Source: Gemmatimonadota bacterium (GTDB taxonomy: Bacteria > Gemmatimonadota > Gemmatimonadetes > Gemmatimonadales > Gemmatimonadaceae). From it: a stretch of DNA of 64,000 bases. The stretch lies in contig JAGWYS010000002.1 of the NCBI GenBank assembly GCA_018969225.1, positions 1 to 64,000 on the forward strand, written 5' to 3'. The position numbers and the translations under genes are program-made. Within the stretch, counting starts at the first letter, position 1. The number at the start of each line of letters is the position of its first letter. Below the pieces are notes generated by a model. That model worked only from the letters and a program-made list of their open reading frames with translations. It searched no databases and was not told the DNA's origin. Below, piece after piece: positions 10,600-19,323 of the stretch.

Positions 10600-11600
10600 C
10601 AGCGACGCTCCACGACGTACGCGATCCCCTCCACCAGCGCCGTGCGCGCCGGGGACTCGGGGACGGCGTCCAGCGCCTCCTCCGCCTCGCGGGAGAACTG
10701 GTCGGCGCGGCGCCGGGCGAAGTCGATCCCGCCGTGGGCGCGCACCACCCCGATGACCTCGGCGATCTCGTCCTCGGTGGGTTCCGGATTGGCAAACAGT
10801 CCCTCAACACGGCGGCGCGGCGACGCATCCATCTCGCGGAGGGCCGCGATGAGGGGAAGCGTGACCTTGTGCTCGCGGAGGTCGAGGCCGCTGGGCTTCC
10901 CGGTCACCGCCGACTCGCCGGTGTAATCGAGGACGTCGTCGGCCACCTGGAAGGCCATCCCCAGGCGCTCGGCGTAGCGCGCCATGGCGGGGCGACAGGC
11001 GGGGGCGCCGCAGAGCGCGCCGACCTCGCACGCCGCCATGAACAGCGTGGCCGTCTTCGCGCGAATGAGCGCCTCATAATCCGCCTCGGAGAAGCCGAGG
11101 GCGTCGAAGGCGCCAAGCTGACGGATCTCTCCCAGCGTCATCTCGTTGGACGCCTCGGCGATGATGCGCATGGCTTCCGGCTCGCCGAGGCGCACCATCT
11201 CCCGCAGCGCCCGGAGGTACAGGAAGTCCCCCATGATCACCGACAGCTGGTGGCTGAAGAGGGCGTTGACCGTGGGCATGCCGCGACGCAGCACCGAATG
11301 GTCCACGGCGTCGTCGTGCACCAGCGTGGCCAGGTGGATGAGCTCCACGATGGCCGCATACGTCACGGCCTCCGGCGGGGAGCGCTCCTCGAGCTGGCTG
11401 GCCAGCAGCAGCAGGGTGGGGCGGAACAGCTTGCCCTTCATCGCCATGAGGTGCGACTGGACGTCGCGCACGAGGGGCACGTCGGTGGAGACGATGCGCC
11501 ACAGCTCGTCGGGCACGGCATCGAGCTCGGCCCGCACGGGCGCCTGAATGTCGCGCAGGGCGGCCGCGAGCGATGCCGGCGAACGATCGGAGACGGTCAC
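10596..11600 (-). CDS. Polyprenyl (octaprenyl/heptaprenyl) diphosphate synthase
   Basis: LIHLATLVHDDAVDHSVLRRGMPTVNA (first Asp-rich region) and FQVADDVLDYTGE. Confidence 0.93.
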   Translation of the reverse strand: MTVSDRSPASLAAALRDIQAPVRAELDAVPDELWRIVSTDVPLVRDVQSHLMAMKGKLFRPTLLLLASQLEERSPPEAVTYAAIVELIHLATLVHDDAVDHSVLRRGMPTVNALFSHQLSVIMGDFLYLRALREMVRLGEPEAMRIIAEASNEMTLGEIRQLGAFDALGFSEADYEALIRAKTATLFMAACEVGALCGAPACRPAMARYAERLGMAFQVADDVLDYTGESAVTGKPSGLDLREHKVTLPLIAALREMDASPRRRVEGLFANPEPTEDEIAEVIGVVRAHGGIDFARRRADQFSREAEEALDAVPESPARTALVEGIAYVVERRW

Positions 11601-13747
11601 GACGGCCCCGCCCCGAGCGCCGCCAGGCGGGCCGTCACGTCACGGAAGTTTCGGTCGATCTGGGACACGCGCTGGTAATGGCTACGGGCCTCGTCCCGCC
11701 GCTGCAGGGCCTCGTTCGCATACGCGAGGAGGTAGCGCATGCCGACCCGCTGCCGTTCATCCTGTCCAGCCGGCAACGGTTCCAGCAACGCCCGCGACAG
11801 GAGGGTGATCGCCACCTGGTGGCGCCCCTGCTCCACGAAACATTGCCCCAAGGCCTCGTACGCCGGTAGTCTGTGGGCAGGACTCCGCAGCGCCTTCTGG
11901 AACTCGGCCACCGCGTCGTCGAGGAGCCCCATCTCCTTGAAGGCGACCCCGAGGTCGTAGCGACTGCCGTAGTCGTCGTCCCCGAGGCTGCGGGCCACCC
12001 CGTCCTTGAAGCGGCGGAGGAGCACCTCGAAGTCCACGGTGTCATCCCCCGTGGACTCCGGCTCCGGAACACGGATCCGGACGGCGGATTCCCCGGCGAC
12101 CGCCCCCCTGGCGGCCCCGGACGCAAGGCCCAACGCGGAGCGTGCCCGATGTTCCCCGGGATTCAGCACCAGCACCCGGGCGTACACCGCCCGGGCACCC
12201 GCATCGTCCCCCTGCCGCACCAGGGCGTCCGCGAGATCCAGGTACGCCTCGCGCAAGCGCCCGGCGTCGCCGGCGCCAATGACGACCTCCAACCGGCGCT
12301 GGTGCGACGCCATGCGGTCGGGGGACACCCGGACCAGCAGCTCCGCGGTGCTCACCGCGGCATCCGAGTCGGCGGCGGCGAGGGCGACGTCGATGGCGTC
12401 CGAGAGCGCCGCCAATCCGGCCTCGCGCGCTCCCGCCCCCAACAGCGCCTCGGCGTGGTCGCGAAGCGCCTGCCAGCTTCGGGGCGCGTCCGAAGGCGCA
12501 GCGACCGCTTCCACCGCGGCGTCCAGCGCGTCCACCGCGGCCTCTGGCACGGCGTCGTACGGGCCGACCCCGATGTCCCCCTCCATGAGGTCGAGCGGGC
12601 TCCCGGCCGCGTCGGCGCCGAGCTCGGCGGCTTGTGCCGGCGCGAGCGAGCCCGACGCGTCGGCGACCACCGTCTCCCTGTCAGCCAGCGCGTCCTCCAA
12701 CCGCAGCGGCGGAAGCTCCCCGGCCAGGATGAAGTCGTGGGGATCGAGGCGGAACGGTGGGGCGGCGGTCACCCCGGCGTCACTGCGCGCCGCCGACGGG
12801 GTCAGCGCGTCGACGAGGGGCTCCTCCACGAGCAACTCCTCCAGTGATGAGGCGGTCACCTCCGTCACCGACGGTTCCACCTCGATCCCCTCCAGCGGCG
12901 CCACGAGGAAGGACGCATCCCAGAGATCATCGGGCGTGGTGGGAACGAGGTCCATCGGGACGCTACGCTCCAGACCGTCGATGCGTTCCGGCGCGGAAGG
13001 CAGCCCCCCGGGGAGGACGGTGTCGCCCTGTTCGCGCTGCGGCGCCCGCTGGGGCTCGGCGGTCAGCGCCGGCGCATCCCCCGCCGCCATCGGCCCGGTA
13101 CCTGAGGGCCCGGCGCCTGAGGGCCCAACATCCAGGAACACCAGGCCGTCCTGCCGGGGCGCCGACGGGACACCGACACCCGACGCCCCGCGGGGAGCCG
13201 CCGGCGACGAGGGGGGGGTGACGGGGCGCGCCGAGCCCCCCTCCTCACGCTCCGGGAGCGGGGCGCCGAGCTCAGCCACCAGACGCCGCAACTCCGGCAG
13301 GTCGGAGAACAGTTCCGCCACTTCGCGGAGGGCATGGCCAGCTTCCGCCATCCGGCCGTCCTGCTGCATGCGGGTGGCGTACTCCAGGAAGTTCCGGGCC
13401 GCATCGTTCCGCAGCCCTTTCTCGGCGCAGATGCGCCCGAGTGTCAGGTAGGTGGCGGCACGCCCTGGCGCAGCCTTGAGGACCTTGTTGCACAGCGCGA
13501 TGGCGTTGTTGTACCGGCCGGCCGCGACATAGCTCCCGACTGCCCGCTCGTAGAAGGCCACCGACTCGGGGATGCGACCGAGTCGCAGGGCGAGGTCGCC
13601 CACCTTGTTGAGCAGCGCGACGTCCACCTCCGCCCGGGCCGCGTCGTCCTCGCGGATGGCCGCGATGTATTCGGCCAGCGCCAGCTCATGCTGCTGCCGC
13701 TGCTCATGGTGAGCCGCCTGTCTGCGGTGCTTTGCGGCGAGGGACAT
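11597..13747 (-). CDS. Large TPR-repeat protein with acidic/Pro-rich linkers
   Basis: Repeated TPR-like helices at both ends (VGDLALRLGRIPESVAFYERAVGSYVAAGRYNNAIALCNKVLKAAPG; DLGVAFKEMGLLDDAVAEFQKALRSP). Confidence 0.82.
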   Translation of the reverse strand: MSLAAKHRRQAAHHEQRQQHELALAEYIAAIREDDAARAEVDVALLNKVGDLALRLGRIPESVAFYERAVGSYVAAGRYNNAIALCNKVLKAAPGRAATYLTLGRICAEKGLRNDAARNFLEYATRMQQDGRMAEAGHALREVAELFSDLPELRRLVAELGAPLPEREEGGSARPVTPPSSPAAPRGASGVGVPSAPRQDGLVFLDVGPSGAGPSGTGPMAAGDAPALTAEPQRAPQREQGDTVLPGGLPSAPERIDGLERSVPMDLVPTTPDDLWDASFLVAPLEGIEVEPSVTEVTASSLEELLVEEPLVDALTPSAARSDAGVTAAPPFRLDPHDFILAGELPPLRLEDALADRETVVADASGSLAPAQAAELGADAAGSPLDLMEGDIGVGPYDAVPEAAVDALDAAVEAVAAPSDAPRSWQALRDHAEALLGAGAREAGLAALSDAIDVALAAADSDAAVSTAELLVRVSPDRMASHQRRLEVVIGAGDAGRLREAYLDLADALVRQGDDAGARAVYARVLVLNPGEHRARSALGLASGAARGAVAGESAVRIRVPEPESTGDDTVDFEVLLRRFKDGVARSLGDDDYGSRYDLGVAFKEMGLLDDAVAEFQKALRSPAHRLPAYEALGQCFVEQGRHQVAITLLSRALLEPLPAGQDERQRVGMRYLLAYANEALQRRDEARSHYQRVSQIDRNFRDVTARLAALGAGPS

Positions 13748-13777
13748 GCAGGGGGATCCCGACGTGGTGGGAGACGC

Positions 13778-15139
13778 TCAGGCGGGGTCCGGCTGGGGTG
13801 TCGTCGCCCCTGCGGAAGGTACGGAGGCGCCCCAAGGGTGACAAGGACGCCCGGCCGCCCACGCCATGGCGCACAGACGCTCACCGAACCAATAGGGCAA
13901 CGCCCGATGGTCGTCGACGGCGTGCAGCGCCACGTCCGCCCGGAAACCGGGGGCGAGTTGCCCAGTCTCCGCCGCGAGCCCCAAAGCGGCCGCCCCATTG
14001 ACCGTGGCGGCCACCCACGCCTCCGCCGCCGACAGGCGCAGCTCCGAGACCGCCAGCGTGAGCAGCAGGGAGAAGGACTGCAGCGGGGAGGTTCCGGGGT
14101 TGAGGTCGGTGGCCAGCGCCACGGCACACCCGGCCTCAACCAGCGCCCGCGCCGGTGCCTGGCGGCGCCCGAGGAAGAGCATGGTGGCCGGGAGCAAGGT
14201 GGCGACCGTGTCCGACGCGGCCAGCGCGCGGATTCCCCCGGGGGCGATGGCCGCCAGGTGGTCAGCGCTCGCGGCGCCGAGCTCGGCGGCGAGGCCGGCG
14301 GCGCCGCCATCGTGCAGTTCGTCGGCGTGCAGCTTGGGGCGCATCCCCGCACGGGCACCGGCCTGCAGGAGCCGGCGCGATTCGTCCACCGTGAACACCC
14401 CAGGCTCACAGAACACGTCGACGAACGTCGCCAGCCGCCGCCGAGCCACCGTCGGGTACAGTTCCTCGGCGAGGGTGCGCAGCCAACGCTCGCGCCCGTC
14501 AGGCGCTTCCCGCGCCTCCAGCGGGATCTCGTGCGCCCCCAGGCAGGTGGCGACCACGTTCACCGGGACCCTCGCGGCGACGGCGGCAATCCCTTCGAGG
14601 GAGCGAAGCTCCTCGTCGAGCGACAACCCGTACCCCGACTTGATCTCCACCGTGGTCACCCCTCCGGCCGCCAAGCGCGCGAGGCGCGGCAGGGTGCGGG
14701 CCACGAGGTCATCCGTGGACCGCGCCCGGAGGTCGCGCACGGAGCTGTGGATCCCGCCGCCCCGACGGGCGATCTCGAGGTACGGGACCCCGGTGGCGCG
14801 CAATTCGTGCTCCGCCACCCGCGGGGCGCCGAAGAACGCGTGCGTGTGCGAGTCCACGAACCCCGGGGCGATCACCCCGCCGTTGCAGTCCACCTCCCGG
14901 GCGCCGGGGAATCGCCGTCGCAGGGCCTCATCGGGCTCCACGGCGACCACCCGACCATCCTGCATCGCGACGCCCGCGCCGGTGCGGACGCCCGCGTCGG
15001 CCATCTCGGCCCCGCGCCGCGCCCTGCCCGGGCCGGCACAGGTGACCACTTCCGACGCATGCACGAGGAGCAGGGGCCCGTCCCCCGGTGCGGCGCCCGC
15101 CTGGGGCGCCGACGCCGGTCCACCGAGGGGCGCCGTCAT
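13778..15139 (-). CDS. hutI: Imidazolonepropionase
   Basis: VIAPGFVDSHTHAFFGAPR, TTVEIKSGYGLSLDEELRSL, CLGAHEIPLEAR, ALATDLNPGTS. Start MTAPLGGP at 15139. Confidence 0.95.
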   Translation of the reverse strand: MTAPLGGPASAPQAGAAPGDGPLLLVHASEVVTCAGPGRARRGAEMADAGVRTGAGVAMQDGRVVAVEPDEALRRRFPGAREVDCNGGVIAPGFVDSHTHAFFGAPRVAEHELRATGVPYLEIARRGGGIHSSVRDLRARSTDDLVARTLPRLARLAAGGVTTVEIKSGYGLSLDEELRSLEGIAAVAARVPVNVVATCLGAHEIPLEAREAPDGRERWLRTLAEELYPTVARRRLATFVDVFCEPGVFTVDESRRLLQAGARAGMRPKLHADELHDGGAAGLAAELGAASADHLAAIAPGGIRALAASDTVATLLPATMLFLGRRQAPARALVEAGCAVALATDLNPGTSPLQSFSLLLTLAVSELRLSAAEAWVAATVNGAAALGLAAETGQLAPGFRADVALHAVDDHRALPYWFGERLCAMAWAAGRPCHPWGASVPSAGATTPQPDPA

Positions 15140-16113
15140 GCCATCACGTCCCGGACACGAGAACGGAGGCGGAGCGGCGCCTGCGCCTCCCCGCGACAGG
15201 CGTAGAAGCAGGCGTCGCACGCGATCGGCTGGTACCCGTCGTACGCCTCCCACGGGCCGTCGGGCGGGAAGTCGGGGCAGCGGCGCACGCGCCCTTCCGG
15301 ATCGATGTGGATGGTGGACTCGCCGCTGCGGCACGGCTCATCCCGCAGCTCACCGCGCACGTACCGCGGGATCTGCTCGAGGTAGTGCTCCGAGTTGGTG
15401 ATGGCCCCGGGGTGCCGGCGCTTGTAGTCCAGCAGGGCGGCCACGGCCTCGGCCAGGTCGGCGTGCTGGTCCTCGGCCAGCAGGTGATCGCGGTTGCCGT
15501 TCTTGAAGTCGGTGTAGAGCGAGAAGTTGACGCCGCCGCCCAGCTCGCGCGCGCGGCGCACAATGGGGAGGAGCTGGTCCAGGTTGTCGCGCTTGATGAC
15601 CGTGTTGAAGCGCACCCCGCCGATGCCCGCCTCGCGCAGCGCGGGGACGAGCGCCTGGAGGCGCGCCGCCAGCCCGGGGATGCCGCGGGCCCGGTCATGG
15701 CGCTCGTCGAGGTAGTCCAGCGACAGGTTGAACTGGTCCAGCCCGGCGTCCCAGAGCGCGCGGGCACGCTCGACGGTGAGCATCCCGCCATGCGTGATGA
15801 GCTGCAGGTAGGTGAAGCGCGACGCCTTCCGGACCGACCGGACGATGTCCTCGAGGTCGCGGCGCAGCAGCGGCTCGCCGCCCGTGAAGGTGGCGAGCAT
15901 GGGGGAGAAGTGCCGGACGATGGCGGCGTAGTCCGCCACCTCGTGGTCCCGCGACTCCGACGGGGTCTTCCAGTAGTCGCAGAAGCCGCAGCGGGCGTTG
16001 CAGCGCATGGTGACCTCGAGGTTGAGGAGCACCGGACGCCGCCGCAGGCGGAGCCACGCGTACTTGGCCAGGAACACCGGCACGTGCCACGGCCGGTACC
16101 GAGTGGAGAGCAT
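15136..16113 (-). CDS. Radical SAM protein with SPASM-like C-terminal cysteines, embedded in the hut operon
   Basis: LNLEVTMRCNARCGFCDYWKTPSE (CX3CX2C), FTGGEPLLRRDLEDIV; C-terminal ...EPCRSGESTIHIDPEGRVRRCPDFP...IACDACFYACRGE (CX2CX3C). Confidence 0.9.
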   Translation of the reverse strand: MLSTRYRPWHVPVFLAKYAWLRLRRRPVLLNLEVTMRCNARCGFCDYWKTPSESRDHEVADYAAIVRHFSPMLATFTGGEPLLRRDLEDIVRSVRKASRFTYLQLITHGGMLTVERARALWDAGLDQFNLSLDYLDERHDRARGIPGLAARLQALVPALREAGIGGVRFNTVIKRDNLDQLLPIVRRARELGGGVNFSLYTDFKNGNRDHLLAEDQHADLAEAVAALLDYKRRHPGAITNSEHYLEQIPRYVRGELRDEPCRSGESTIHIDPEGRVRRCPDFPPDGPWEAYDGYQPIACDACFYACRGEAQAPLRLRSRVRDVMA

Positions 16114-17792
16114 CAGCCCTCGAGGCGCGGGAGGCGGATCCCCTCGCGCGCCGCCGTGGCCCGGGCGATCTCGTAGCCGGCCTCGGCGTGGCGCGCCACG
16201 CCGATCCCCGGGTCGTTGGTGAGCACGCGCGCCAGGCGGCGGCGCATCCGCTCTGACCCGTCGGCCACGATGACCTGGCCGGCATGCAGGGAGTTGCCGA
16301 TCCCGACGCCGCCGCCATGGTGGAACGAGACCCACGAGGCGCCGCTGGCCGTGTTGAGCAGCGCGTTGAGGATGGCCCAGTCGGCGATGGCGTCGCTGCC
16401 GTCGCGCATCCCCTCGGTCTCCCGGAAAGGGGAGGCCACACTGCCCGTGTCCAGGTGGTCACGCCCGATCACGATGGGGGCGGAGAGCTCCCCGGTGGCG
16501 ACCAGCTCATTGAGCGCCAGGGCGAAGCGGGCGCGCTCCCCCTGCCCCAGCCAACAGATGCGCGCGGGAAGCCCCTGGAAGGCGATCCGCTCCCGGGCGA
16601 GGGTGATCCAGCGGCGGAGCGCCTCGTCCTGCGGGAAGAGCTCCAGCGCCAGCGCATCGGTGCGGGCGATGTCGGCCGGGTCACCCGACAGGGCCACCCA
16701 CCGGAACGGCCCCTTCCCCTCGCAGAACAGGGGGCGGATGTACTCCGGCACGAAGCCGGGGATCTCGAAGGCGTCGCGCACGCCGGCGTCGAACGCCGCC
16801 GTGCGGAGGTTGTTGCCGTAGTCGAACGTGACCGCCCCCCGCTGCTGCAGCGCGCGCATGGCGCGCACATGGGCCACGACGGAGTCGGTGGCGCGGGCGA
16901 CATACGCGGCCGGGTCGGCGGCCCGGAGCGCCGCGGCATCGGCCAGCGAGAGGCCCGCGGGGACGTAGCCCACCAGCAGGTCGTGGGCGCTGGTCTGGTC
17001 CGTGAGGACGTCGGGGGTGACACCGCGCGCCACCATCTCCGGGAGCAGCTCGGCCGCATTCCCCTCCAGCGCCACCGACAGGCCGGCCCCGGCGCCCTGC
17101 GCCTCGCGCAGCCACGCCAGCGCCTCGTCGAGGCTGGCCGTGGCCCGGTCGCAGTAGCGGGTCTCGAGGCGCTTGGCGATGCGCGCCGGGTCCACCTCGA
17201 TGGCCAGCACGGCGCCCCCGTGCATGGCGGCGGCGAGCGGCTGCGCCCCGCCCATGCCCCCCAGCCCGGCGGTCACGACCAGGCGCCCCGCCAGCGTGCC
17301 CCCGAAGTGCCGAGCGGCCACGGCCCCGAAGGTCTCGTAGGTGCCCTGCACGATCCCCTGCGAGCCGATGTAGATCCAGGAGCCCGCCGTCATCTGCCCG
17401 TACATGGTGAGGCCCAGCCGCTCCAGCCGACGGAACTCGTCCCACGTGGCCCAGCGCCCCACGAGGTTGCCGTTGGCCAGGAGCACGCGCGGGGCGTCCT
17501 CATGGGTGCGGAAGACGGCCACGGGGCGCCCGCTCTGCACCAGCAGCGTCTCGTCATCGGCAAGGGTGCGCAGCGTGCGCACGATGGCGTCGAAGTCGTC
17601 CCACGACCGGGCGGCGCGTCCGGTCCCCCCGTACACCACGAGGTCGTCGGGGCGCTCGGCGACGTCGGGGTCGAGGTTGTTCATCAGCATGCGCAGCGCG
17701 GCCTCCTGCTCCCATCCGCGGCAGCTGCGCACGGCGCCCCTGGGGGCGCGGACCGTGCGGGGAATGGCGGGGACCGGGGCGACGGCCGTCAT
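16113..17792 (-). CDS. hutU: Urocanate hydratase
   Basis: [76 protein letters not shown]. Start MTAVAPVP at 17792. Confidence 0.97.
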   Translation of the reverse strand: MTAVAPVPAIPRTVRAPRGAVRSCRGWEQEAALRMLMNNLDPDVAERPDDLVVYGGTGRAARSWDDFDAIVRTLRTLADDETLLVQSGRPVAVFRTHEDAPRVLLANGNLVGRWATWDEFRRLERLGLTMYGQMTAGSWIYIGSQGIVQGTYETFGAVAARHFGGTLAGRLVVTAGLGGMGGAQPLAAAMHGGAVLAIEVDPARIAKRLETRYCDRATASLDEALAWLREAQGAGAGLSVALEGNAAELLPEMVARGVTPDVLTDQTSAHDLLVGYVPAGLSLADAAALRAADPAAYVARATDSVVAHVRAMRALQQRGAVTFDYGNNLRTAAFDAGVRDAFEIPGFVPEYIRPLFCEGKGPFRWVALSGDPADIARTDALALELFPQDEALRRWITLARERIAFQGLPARICWLGQGERARFALALNELVATGELSAPIVIGRDHLDTGSVASPFRETEGMRDGSDAIADWAILNALLNTASGASWVSFHHGGGVGIGNSLHAGQVIVADGSERMRRRLARVLTNDPGIGVARHAEAGYEIARATAAREGIRLPRLEG

Positions 17793-19300
17793 GCGGCATC
17801 CTCCTGGACGAGCGAGTCGAAAGCGCCCGCCGCCAGCGCGGCGGCCAGGCGGGCGATGTCGGGCGCGGGGGGGCGATCCCCGGTGCCACGCGGCACCAGC
17901 GACCGGATACGGGCGTGTGCCGCCTCCACCGGGGCGCTGCTCACCAGCGGACGGCGGTACTCGAGGGCCTCGGCGCCGGCCAGCAGCTCGATGGCCAGCA
18001 CGTGCCGCAGGTTGCGGACGGAGCGGCGCAGCTTGACCGCCGCGCCCATGGCCATCGGCACCACGTCCTCCTTGTTGCCGTCCGTGGGGATGGAGTCCAC
18101 GCTGGCCGGATGCGCCAGCTGCTTGCATTCGCTGGCCAGCGCGGCCGCGGTGACCTGTGCCATCATCTGCCCCGACTCCAGCCCCGGGTTGGCGGCCAGG
18201 AAAGCGGGGAGCCCCTGGTTGAAGTCGGGGTGCACCAGGCGGTCGGTGCGCCGCTCACTGATGACGGCCAGGTTGGCGCAGACGATGGCCAGGAGGTCGC
18301 CGGCCATCGCCACCGCCTGCCCGTGGAAGTTGCCGCCGCTGAGCAGCTCGCCCGAGGGAAGGACCAGCGGGTTGTCGGTGGCGGCGTTGAGTTCGCGCTC
18401 GACCACGCCGGTGGCGAAGCGCAGCGCGTCCAGCGCGGGTCCGTGCACCTGTGGCACGCAGCGCAGGGCGTAGGCGTCCTGCACCCGCGGGTCGCCATGC
18501 CGGTGCGACTCGCGCAGCGCACTCCCCTGCAGCAGCCGCCGCAGCAGCGCCGCCGACTCCACTTGTCCCACCTGCCCCCGTGCCTGCTGGATGCGGGGAT
18601 CGAAGGCGTCAGGGGTGCCGAGGAGCGCCTCGAGGCTGAGCGCGGTGGCCACGTGTGCCGCGCGCCAGAGACGCCACAGCTCGTGCAGCGCCAAGGCGGC
18701 CACGGCCGTGTGGGCCTGCGTGCCGTTGATGAGCGCCAACCCTTCCTTGGCTTGCAGCTCCAGCGGGGGCACGCCGGCGCGGGCCAGCAGCGACGCGGCA
18801 TCCGCGCGCGCGCCCCCGTGCTCCGCGTCCCCTTCGCCCATGAGCACCAGCGCCAGATGCGCCAGCGGTGCCAGGTCGCCGCTGGCGCCCACGCTCCCCT
18901 GCTCGGGGACGACCGGGTGCACGCCGGCGTTGAGGAGCGCCAGCACCGTGTCCACCACCGCCGGGCGCGCCCCGGCAAACCCCGTGGCCAGGACGTTGGC
19001 GCGCAACAGCATCATGGCGCGCACCTCACCGGCGGGGAGCGGGTCCCCCACCCCGGCCGCATGGGAGCGCACCAAGTTGCGCTGCAGCGCGGCCAGCTGG
19101 TGCGGCGCGATGGACACCTCGGACAGCTTTCCGAAGCCGGTGTTGACGCCGTACACCGGGGCGCCGCCGGCCACGGCGCGCTCCACGACGGCGCGGGTGG
19201 CGCTCATCCGGGCCCGGGCCTCGTCGGCGAGCCGCACCGGCGCGCCGTCGGCGACGGCCGCCACGTCGCCCAGCCGGAGCGTCGCCCCGGTCAGGAGCAC
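17789..19300 (-). CDS. hutH: Histidine ammonia-lyase
   Basis: [32 protein letters not shown] (MIO Ala-Ser-Gly), [24 protein letters not shown]. No ATG at the expected N-terminus; GTG 19300 ([13 protein letters not shown]) chosen. Confidence 0.93.
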   Translation of the reverse strand: MLLTGATLRLGDVAAVADGAPVRLADEARARMSATRAVVERAVAGGAPVYGVNTGFGKLSEVSIAPHQLAALQRNLVRSHAAGVGDPLPAGEVRAMMLLRANVLATGFAGARPAVVDTVLALLNAGVHPVVPEQGSVGASGDLAPLAHLALVLMGEGDAEHGGARADAASLLARAGVPPLELQAKEGLALINGTQAHTAVAALALHELWRLWRAAHVATALSLEALLGTPDAFDPRIQQARGQVGQVESAALLRRLLQGSALRESHRHGDPRVQDAYALRCVPQVHGPALDALRFATGVVERELNAATDNPLVLPSGELLSGGNFHGQAVAMAGDLLAIVCANLAVISERRTDRLVHPDFNQGLPAFLAANPGLESGQMMAQVTAAALASECKQLAHPASVDSIPTDGNKEDVVPMAMGAAVKLRRSVRNLRHVLAIELLAGAEALEYRRPLVSSAPVEAAHARIRSLVPRGTGDRPPAPDIARLAAALAAGAFDSLVQEDAA

Positions 19301-19323
19301 CGTCCCGGCGATCCCCTCCCCGC

